Shown here one piece after another: positions 10,701 to 16,622 of a stretch of 64,000 bases of DNA. The notes below the pieces were generated by a model. That model did no database searches. It was not told the origin of the DNA and worked only from the letters and a program-made list of their open reading frames with translations. The position numbers were made by a program, and so were the translations under genes. Source of the stretch: Schizochytrium sp. CCTCC M209059 (Eukaryota > Sar > Bigyra > Thraustochytrida > Thraustochytriidae); the NCBI GenBank assembly GCA_000818945.1, contig KN805400.1, forward strand, positions 71,293-135,292. Reading direction: 5' to 3'. Each line of letters begins with the position of its first letter. Within the stretch, counting starts at the first letter, position 1.

Positions 10701-13700
10701 AAACTGTTGAATGCGCGTTGCCATAAGCTGCGCCATGAGACGGGTATCTTCGACCTGTTCGCGGCCCAACACGCCGCGCCACCGCGCCTGGATCCTTACC
10801 ACAGTGCGGTTCAGGAGCTTCCAGCTCTCGAGCTGGGCGCAACGGCGCACGCGCTCTTCGACAGCAAAGACTTTCCATTGCGAGAGACATCGCGAGGCGG
10901 TCCGCATGGCCATGCGCTGGATTGCACGTCGGCGAAAATCCTTGCGCGCTGCCACAGCAGATTTCCAAGATTCCAAGGCCACGACGAGGGCGCGCTGGGA
11001 GATTCGGGCGAGGGCGTGTCCAATTCGCTCCTCTTGGGATTTGCGCAAGGTGATTGCCGCCCTCCACGCGCGCAGAGTGCGCGCAAGAGTGGCATCTTTC
11101 ATAAAAGCGAGCGCTTTTTGCGCTTTGGCGCGCATTTCTCGTGCCTCTTGCACGGCCTCCACCCACCGTCGAAAAGCCTTTTGGGATACTACGTTTCCAA
11201 AAAGATCGCGAGCCAGCTCCCTTTGTTCGTGATACAAGGCACGACGACCCGCCAAGTAGGCGAGTTGGCACAAGGCGAGCGCTTGGCGACGCTGCGCGAG
11301 CCGTGCCACCAAGACGCGCGCCTTGGCAGCGATTTCTAATTTGTACACAGTGAATTTTCGCCACCAATGCAAAATTTCGGCTGCAGGACCATGCGGCTGC
11401 GCTAAAAAGTGCTTGTAACGCAGTTCGTCGGCAAGTTTGATATTCCGTTTCGCCTGTTTTGCCACGGCCTTGAGCCCTCGAAAAGCTGTGCTCCGCGTGC
11501 TTCGTCGAAAATACCGCTTTGCTGTGAAGACGTTGCTTCGCGCGACTTGGGCGTTGCGCACCTCCAGAGGCACACATAGCAAGAAAACTTTGACAAGGTT
11601 TTTGCGTCGCAAGATGCCCGGACGTGCATTTTCTTTCCAATCGTCGAAGCAACGTCGAGAGGCCCTACTCGTGAAAAAAGCCAGAGCTTTGGGGTAACGT
11701 TCATTTTTCCATCGCCGGTGGGCAACATACGCTTGCCACTGGGTCCATGATCGTTTGAGAAGGGCACCCGAAAAATGCGCGAGGGCCTCTGCAGCGAGCT
11801 GCATAGCTGCCGCGGTACGACGCTGGAGGATGAGGCTCTCCGCATTTTCGCGCCAAGCAAAAAAGCACCGGGAGAGAAGTCGTTGGGTCCATACAGCAAG
11901 CGCCCTTCGCGTCACTTTGGCGGCGTGATACTGCCGATACATGAATTGTATGCGGAGCGCCAGAAACGTGAGGACCTGACGTAGCTCTGCAGCAAACACG
12001 CGCGCAAGATAACCCCGTGCACACCTCTGCATCTCAATAGCTGCTGCAACACGTCGCTGAAAGTCTTCGTGGCGTAAACTCTGCAGCACTTTGTAGGCGC
12101 GCCGACGTCGCACGAGACACTGGACCACGAGCGCGGCTTGCTCCATTTCGACTTTTCGCTTGACTTGGCGTTCCGCATGAAGAGCGCGAACGCGCTCGAG
12201 GTCAGGCTGAATGCCTCGCCACGAAGCATTCTTTACGAACGAGCAAGCGAGGCCAAAGTCCGAGCATGCAGAAGCTAGACGCCTCATTGTGGCGTCCGAA
12301 ACAAGCGAGCACCCGCGTACATTGACCATGTCGAGTCCAGGTGGCATATCGCTCCGACGTCGGGCCGCGACGACCTCGAACGCGTGCGACGTGAGGCCGG
12401 TGCAACCGCCCACCTCGAGGGTACGTAGCTCCTGGCAAAGACCAAGCAGGGTCACGAGAGAGGCGTCGTTGAGATCTGCGCATCCACAGAGCGCGAGCAC
12501 CTGCAATTTCCAATTCGGCACAGCCAGAACACCCTTTAAGGAAGGGCATTGAGAAAGGTGTAGTGCCCGGACGTGCCGAAGGGGTTGTAGTGCCAAAAGA
12601 CTATCATTACCAACGAGCGCGCACCGGCTCACGTCAAGATCGTAGAGATACTTGCATCGTTTGCCGAGGGCACCGAGACCTGCAGCGGTGATCTCGCTGT
12701 GACCTGCGAGACGCAGGACACCAAGCCTCGGGCCGCAATGGAGCGCAACAAGTCTGACAAATTCGTCAGACACCGGACCTGTGTCTGCAACCTCGAGACG
12801 CGTCAGCGAGGCGGCGAGAGTTTCGACCAAGGCACTCAGGCTTTTTGAAGAGATTCGGTGGCAGCTGGAGAAGACCACGGTGTGCAGCTCCGGAAGTGCA
12901 CGAAGACCAAATTCAACCTTGGCATTAGATACAAGCTGAAAAACACCAGCATCGGAAATGCCCTCGCATCGAGCCATGTTGAGTACTTTGAGATGATTGA
13001 GACCTCCGATGCTGCGCATCCCAAAGTCCCCCAAGCTTCTGCAGCCCTGCATGTCAAGTGTTTCCAGCAACGGGCAGCCAGATGCAATCCACCCAAGCGA
13101 AATGTCTGTAATATCTTGGCACCCACGCAGTATGACTGTGTGCACATGCTGAAATCCGGGATGCTCTCGATGACCCCACATGGTTTTGTAGTCCATGAAC
13201 ATGCGTAGGCCATCGTCTGATATCTTCTGCAATCCAGAGAGGTCAACATAGCGCAAGCCGAACGCCTTGGCAGCAAGGCAATGTAGACCCTCATCGTTGA
13301 CGTGGTTGCAGCCGTCCATGCGAACGTCTTGTAAGTTCCGACCACATGCCTCGCCGAGGGGTCGTAGTGCCTCTTGACCGATACGTAGACAGTCTCCGAG
13401 GTCAAGACAGCGCAATCCAACACAGGATTTTGCCAAAAGCGCAATCGATAGATTGGAGACAATTTCGCGCTGCTCGCGCAGGACCAGTATCTCGAGCGTA
13501 GGGCAGTGCTGGGCCACAGCAGCGAGAGTTTTCGCAGAAATGTTAAGAGGGGAACGTCTCATGTCGGCTCGGAGAAGTTCAGCTCGGCTCTCATCGGCGC
13601 AATGTAGCATGGGTCCTTTGCAACACTTGCACCAGAGTTCATCAAGCTCGTCATCTCCGAGAACGACCTCTTGATTTCGGCCTAAGGGTGCCGCGGCATA

Positions 13701-14600
13701 CTTGGCCAAGTCCAACTCGGCCAAAGTGTTTCCGCATATCGACAGTGCAGATTCGATGCCTGCATCAGAAAGATGTTTGCATCCGGCGATCCGCAATCGT
13801 TCGAGATGCGGACAATTTCCCACAGCTCGAATAAGGCCGCCATCAGTCAGATTCTCAATGCCGCGAAGGTCGAGGTCACGGCAAGCCCGAGTACATGATG
13901 TCAGACGATCGAGACCGTGATCCGAAACAGCTTCTCTCCAATGCCGAAGGTCCAAATGCTGTGCGGGTCTCGTGCTCATTGGGTCGAAGGCAAGATGTCC
14001 ATATGCAAGGTCGTCGAGCGCAGACAAGTATGATGCACTTCGTTCTTCGCGAGAGGCAAGGCGAGACCATTGGCCTCGTTCGCTCTCCCAAACATTGGTA
14101 GCGTCGTCGCTGTCATTTTCGTTGTCTGTGCGCATGTCGCCTTGTTCGTCTGCATACTTTGCCTTTGCAAGTTGTTGTAACTTCCCGAGAAGCGTCTGGT
14201 ACTGTGCTAGCGTTTCCACAGGTCGGCGTGGAGCCTTTGACGTGTATTGAAGCAGGTGATGATCCTGGTTGGAGCCCAAATTCGCCAGCGCACGTGTACC
14301 CGTCTGCTTTGGCAGTGTTGGGAGCCGTCGTGGCGATGATCGCATGGTGGGCGAGTGCATGGCTGCCGAGACAAGCTGGGGCCCGTTGCCTTCGTGCTGC
14401 AGCAGCCTTGTACCCTTTGCCCGACGCCTTGCGGGGTTTCCCTCCGCTACATTTGCATAGTCGCTGCAGTGATTGTACCCGTCATTTCTGGCACCTGTCC
14501 TTGCGTCATCAACGTTTGCGATGACCTCGCGCGGCCGTTTTCGTCTCGCCTTGCCGGCAGCGGCAAGGGAGCCCTTGCCCGGCGACGCGAGGCTGTCCAT
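4773..14600 (-). CDS. Giant LRR - IQ/Sfi1-like - MORN - WW protein
   Basis: An uninterrupted frame of 3,275 residues from the first ATG at 14600 (MDSLASPGKG); upstream codons to 14759 are open but lack ATG. Domains in order: a disordered N-terminus; Cys-containing leucine-rich repeats of AMN1/FBXL type (about 240-790, for example LDLRGIENLTDGGL, LETLDMQGCRSL); IQ-like helices (about 815-1690), including repeats of the Sfi1 kind with Phe-x-x-Trp endings (about 890-1250); a KOW/SH3-like patch (about 1555-1615); MORN repeats of the YxGxxxxGxxxGxG type (about 2165-2415); long helical stretches (about 2500-2850); an Asp/Glu/Ser run (about 3120-3165); and two WW domains (about 3208-3275). The repeats imply calmodulin/centrin, membrane or cytoskeletal scaffolding. 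A cytoskeletal or basal-body role is inference. Confidence 0.88.
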   Translation of the reverse strand: MDSLASPGKGSLAAAGKARRKRPREVIANVDDARTGARNDGYNHCSDYANVAEGNPARRRAKGTRLLQHEGNGPQLVSAAMHSPTMRSSPRRLPTLPKQTGTRALANLGSNQDHHLLQYTSKAPRRPVETLAQYQTLLGKLQQLAKAKYADEQGDMRTDNENDSDDATNVWESERGQWSRLASREERSASYLSALDDLAYGHLAFDPMSTRPAQHLDLRHWREAVSDHGLDRLTSCTRACRDLDLRGIENLTDGGLIRAVGNCPHLERLRIAGCKHLSDAGIESALSICGNTLAELDLAKYAAAPLGRNQEVVLGDDELDELWCKCCKGPMLHCADESRAELLRADMRRSPLNISAKTLAAVAQHCPTLEILVLREQREIVSNLSIALLAKSCVGLRCLDLGDCLRIGQEALRPLGEACGRNLQDVRMDGCNHVNDEGLHCLAAKAFGLRYVDLSGLQKISDDGLRMFMDYKTMWGHREHPGFQHVHTVILRGCQDITDISLGWIASGCPLLETLDMQGCRSLGDFGMRSIGGLNHLKVLNMARCEGISDAGVFQLVSNAKVEFGLRALPELHTVVFSSCHRISSKSLSALVETLAASLTRLEVADTGPVSDEFVRLVALHCGPRLGVLRLAGHSEITAAGLGALGKRCKYLYDLDVSRCALVGNDSLLALQPLRHVRALHLSQCPSLKGVLAVPNWKLQVLALCGCADLNDASLVTLLGLCQELRTLEVGGCTGLTSHAFEVVAARRRSDMPPGLDMVNVRGCSLVSDATMRRLASACSDFGLACSFVKNASWRGIQPDLERVRALHAERQVKRKVEMEQAALVVQCLVRRRRAYKVLQSLRHEDFQRRVAAAIEMQRCARGYLARVFAAELRQVLTFLALRIQFMYRQYHAAKVTRRALAVWTQRLLSRCFFAWRENAESLILQRRTAAAMQLAAEALAHFSGALLKRSWTQWQAYVAHRRWKNERYPKALAFFTSRASRRCFDDWKENARPGILRRKNLVKVFLLCVPLEVRNAQVARSNVFTAKRYFRRSTRSTAFRGLKAVAKQAKRNIKLADELRYKHFLAQPHGPAAEILHWWRKFTVYKLEIAAKARVLVARLAQRRQALALCQLAYLAGRRALYHEQRELARDLFGNVVSQKAFRRWVEAVQEAREMRAKAQKALAFMKDATLARTLRAWRAAITLRKSQEERIGHALARISQRALVVALESWKSAVAARKDFRRRAIQRMAMRTASRCLSQWKVFAVEERVRRCAQLESWKLLNRTVVRIQARWRGVLGREQVEDTRLMAQLMATRIQQFSRIVLAKKRAFRAERMKILHEYVAAEREQDLMAIEDYVAHEMQREFKAARLVQRHFRARYARDVAYYAKRELARAREIRRRERQHELMLEHEAKVAARQKEQERREAIASKIQAAARGMLARKRYMVLWARGVLGEKATMIQCAFRQRAAMHRYAATKRWSRLLRETARQQRTNARALRAMMLRNRSQQKMAQGPLDALGIHPDTFTLDLAKLRKEVLIDFRDWTRFARSEFEAYRQAGFNENKRQEIIRAFYERVKDEQWIRKGDAIRIISRQSPYRGETGFVLNVHEVATVPGGAQAAVKLDRNGAILFVPLMTVPTASEDSVSSMIRVKRLDKDWAKSKVTPELVASNQEAILAYAKGLAAERRRERAALVIQRHFRGRKWRAYFREAYVKQQRVDAARQQKLLRILRRLGLENARTGRLLVALGLVWPRYVPEMPDKPFAVEIWARKRQMNYEAWKYRRFQVLLAQDERERRIRMLRRRFRSDGVGPGESDELPAPMPATPSRTATPSNARTPQGTPSNATRANTPSAAATTGDRDPLTEEATSQATALQLAGFSNNHIPLRGQMLMDFMVTTGTNISEEQEAAMPWRVRNPFKAAFWRGVHTLTDRALAPTAERILALSIKKKDAGEIPVSVLLRLLAKAVGGPQWRRSPIDRLTWVGVYRFDQLVKSCHVTMDGTAVFHGTWSPWGIPHGVGFLELPEGDGLARIKSKYAIYLLSTSKNEEEGEAFRKLMEDRKLKRKQTWMEKTRRRALDVSRVLNDTSKEEDNELEDDDELEGYYTDTDDEADADPDYVGRKGILATLRSSSEISAQIPQTPVMKRRQNTDSSLEGFSDESGPNDLLYTSIKTTVENGIITGKVTINFKTGEMYEGAYFGESPSAWLMANRPLVEKIQLDANDDVESWLPSEEEFDDLPSVNRWTTPTGIVYEGESVTHHFRPSHPQGLMRITWPDDEVYFGEMVEGKKCGLGRSIMHDGDEYKGQWKDDTPHGVGVYYWEESRTAFAGQFVKGVRQGRGRQTFANGSRYDGEFVEDQPTGEGTLTRPNGDLYAGSFVEGEFHGHGLMKYADGTEYEGSWRRGMRHSGLRETSRFVNSEGDIYHVPFVNDEMDGQGSFLQAKLNPWRLERHGVWRRGQLSHWVGVSINKASTDEFCSRFVTYADYSSEYASIVAQSLPELPSGVDPDDRRVEQHVNGILRRAGPLASASIVDRSERALAEFQPLYDSIVGARDTAQANLTQAEEMHKAAKAAVDVQDALFEARSEELAALTTEIKDFWKRGTKAHACKRAYKRAVRKLKQFSTLDWFACKMANFTPPLWTSLWHAIAKIYLTELDKRSVQPSDVERLCNSSSMNRDFGEHSALLRDYDIKLLDEIEQYNVYERSKAKHMLRDVVSTVHHRDLNPRNSELAQICGLASPLVAFLHASYNYTMAAKGIAHVMDAALAKLDETDRVRALLGDCKEKLHACEIQVHDCDRAHQLADLEVRNSEVRLHEIQLNLKRARECQELAAEGAQADQLVHKFTRLEERDEDPIFPWISREEEVIFNACLGAVEYMLDLVCNIEPEVWDCVWTLKEITVGHFQYQDAYGVLEDDPEFVPEEVRDAVGDLVNRVAGFRDGAELEVHDALNDILYTLQGGAEPEVCEALDTAVSLGIEKFLFEDRAEKRQAKFKDQRIVVTIDDPYGGPGIRKFGLCLETYDYQMPIPAPPTPGTGVIYCEVGDTQVYGFEDTCQFLSEIRIGDVLCLPDADSASGVAERAVVGIWYDYHLEIEYPFPDALVAGGWTKQWAFRQPDAVLEYIPKEMVSVQLDEGTMLEVELDHVERADDGQGDQDSDEDDSEDEDSEEDLSSIDDDDNDDDDAGNAGSPGVKGQVNRNVDGTERRRRRSSASRNRRGSRASRASRSSSNSGKSLEIWQRFEDESGNAYWSQINSDDVAASSTWEQPLPGPQVWFQYEDEATGFFYFHNPATNETTWIEPF

Positions 14601-15061
14601 GGGCCCCGAGGGCGTCCGCCGCGAGTCCCGCTTTTGCACTGCCCTCGGGCTTGCTCGGGCCTGCTGCGCGTTCTTGGTTCCGTTACGAGGAGCAGCAAGT
14701 TTTTTTTGTTTTCTTCTCAGGCACAGCACAGCAACAACAACAAGGCCCCCCACCACCACGTGTTCAGCCTACTGCTAGGGTTAACGCGTAGGCGCCGTCT
14801 AGCCCGCTCGGGCGCGTCCCAGCGAAGCAGGAGTGGGACGCGCCGAAAGAACAGACAGAACGCGCGAAGAACGCTCTCAAACTAGTCGAAACTAGTTACA
14901 AAACTACGCCGTGAGAATCCTTCGGGCGCCTATCCTCCGGGCGCCGCCGACCGAGGAGGCGTCCACCAGTTCCATGTCCGCGCGCACGAGCGGCGAGGGC
15001 GCGAGCGCAGCGGCGGCGGCGGCGGAGCGGAGGTCCCGGCCCCGAGGCGGCCGGGTGCGCG
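14601..15061. promoter_or_regulatory. Divergent promoter region and start of the Msp1 gene
   Basis: The giant gene reads left from 14600 and the AAA ATPase reads right, so this interval must hold both promoters. An ATG at 14974 opens an Ala/Arg/Gly-rich frame that runs into the N gap and may be the true ATPase start. No TATA-like box or repeated operator stands out. Confidence 0.5.
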
Positions 15062-15087
15062 NNNNNNNNNNNNNNNNNNNNNNNNNN
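15062..15087. other. Assembly gap (26 N)
   Basis: Twenty-six N flanked by very GC-rich Gly/Ser/Arg-coding sequence. The gap sits in the N-terminal coding region of the AAA ATPase gene. Confidence 0.99.
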
Positions 15088-15182
15088 GCGGTGGCGGGGC
15101 CAGCGGCAGCGGCGGCAGCAGCGGGTCCGGCGATTCTTCGTCGGCGTCGACGGCAGCGGTGCTGCAGAACCTGGCCATCGAA

Positions 15183-16622
15183 ATGGCTTCCATCACGCTG
15201 AGCTACTCGCTGCTTTTCTTTGGGGTGCGGTACCTGATGCGCGAGATGGACCCGCAGCGGCAGGCCAAACAGCAGGGCGACGAGCATAAGCGAAAATTGA
15301 TGCAAAAGTTGGCCGAAAATGGGCGCGAGGGATTCGCCATGGACGACTACGAAGCAATCATTGCGAATGATCTGATATATCCGGAGGATATTGACGTGAC
15401 CTTTGAGATGATCGGAGGCCTCGATGAGGTCAAGACGGAGATCTTTGACATTGTCGCGCTACCGCTGCAACGTCCCGATCTCTTTGTCGGACGCAGCAAG
15501 CTGCTGTCACCGCCCAAGGGAATTCTGTTGTTCGGCCCTCCCGGTACGGGCAAGACAATGATGGCCAAGGCCATCGCGCGCGAATCGGGCGCGGCATTTA
15601 TCAACCTTCAGATGTCGACGACGATGAACAAGTGGTTCGGCGAGTCGCAAAAGCTGATTCGCGCGACATTTTCTCTGGCGTGGAAGCTGGCACCTTGCGT
15701 GGTGTTTATTGATGAGATTGATTCTTTTATGCGGGAGCGTAGCAGCGACGACCCTTCGGCGCAGGCGAATATGAAGTCCGAATTTCTGGCGCTTTGGGAC
15801 GGTATGTTGACGCAGAACGCGCCGCACGGGGGCGGGTACGGCGTTATTGTGGTTGGAGCAACAAACCGACCTTGGGACATTGACCCAGCCATCCTGCGGC
15901 GCATGCCGCGCACCTTCAAGCTTGATCTTCCGTCGATGGAGCAGCGGTTACAGATTTTGAAGATTTATCTTCAGGACGAGGACCTCGATTCGTCTCTGCG
16001 AGGTGGCGACATGGTCAAGCTCGCTCAGCTGCTCAATGGGTACAGCGGCAGCGATATCAAGGAGCTCTGCCAAGCTGCGGCCATGCTCCCTTTTCGGGAA
16101 TTTGCGCGCGAGTGCCGAGCGAACGGCAATTTGCAGCCAGAAACAAAGCGACTGCGGAAGCTCACCATTAGGGACTTTTTAAACGCAATGAAGGACGTGA
16201 GGGCTACCGGCCAGGCCGCATACGAGTATCATGATGAAGCGGCGGCGAAACAGCAAGGAGGAGGTCCTTTTGGTGGTGGCTTCGGTGGAGGCGGAGGTGG
16301 AGCAGCCGCGGGCGTCTCTGCGGACCAATTTCAGCTCATGCTGCGTGCCTTTATGGAGTACGCAGTTCAGTCTGCTCACGCGAATGCTCACGCCAATGGC
16401 CATGCCAACGGGCACGGAGGCCACGTCTCTCGCCCTGGAGTCCCATCGTCATCATCATCATCATCATCACCACCACCATCATCGTCGTCGTCGTCGTCGT
16501 CGTCACCGAACATGGCACGGCCAGCCACAACAGACGCGGGTACATCAAACCTGAACGGAAATGGCAGCCACGTGGAGGCGGGAGGAGGAGAAGAGGAATT
16601 TCATGATGCCGAGTTTGATTGA
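15183..16622 (+). CDS. Msp1/ATAD1-type AAA ATPase (5' end uncertain)
   Basis: This is a tail-anchored-protein extractase of the mitochondrial outer membrane and peroxisomes, judged by close similarity to ATAD1/Msp1. From the ATG at 15183 it has 479 residues. An N-terminal hydrophobic helix (SYSLLFFGVRYLM) anchors it; a linker precedes one AAA domain with Walker A GPPGTGKT (about 118-125) and Walker B VVFIDEID (about 173-180). The pore-side INLQMSTTMNKWFGESQKL and the GATNRP and RRMP motifs match the Msp1 branch. The frame continues open upstream as Gly/Ser-rich codons into the N gap, so the real start may be the ATG at 14974. A roughly 120-residue Gly/His/Asn/Ser-rich tail after the AAA domain is absent from human ATAD1. 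The last 22 bp overlap the convergent GCP4 gene. Confidence 0.92.
   Translation: MASITLSYSLLFFGVRYLMREMDPQRQAKQQGDEHKRKLMQKLAENGREGFAMDDYEAIIANDLIYPEDIDVTFEMIGGLDEVKTEIFDIVALPLQRPDLFVGRSKLLSPPKGILLFGPPGTGKTMMAKAIARESGAAFINLQMSTTMNKWFGESQKLIRATFSLAWKLAPCVVFIDEIDSFMRERSSDDPSAQANMKSEFLALWDGMLTQNAPHGGGYGVIVVGATNRPWDIDPAILRRMPRTFKLDLPSMEQRLQILKIYLQDEDLDSSLRGGDMVKLAQLLNGYSGSDIKELCQAAAMLPFREFARECRANGNLQPETKRLRKLTIRDFLNAMKDVRATGQAAYEYHDEAAAKQQGGGPFGGGFGGGGGGAAAGVSADQFQLMLRAFMEYAVQSAHANAHANGHANGHGGHVSRPGVPSSSSSSSSPPPSSSSSSSSSPNMARPATTDAGTSNLNGNGSHVEAGGGEEEFHDAEFD
16441..16505 (+). repeat. TCA/TCG trinucleotide runs in the ATPase tail
   Basis: Tandem TCA then TCG triplets, interrupted by a CCA/CAC block. 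Read in frame they encode a polyserine tract with prolines near the C-terminus of the AAA ATPase. Confidence 0.85.
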
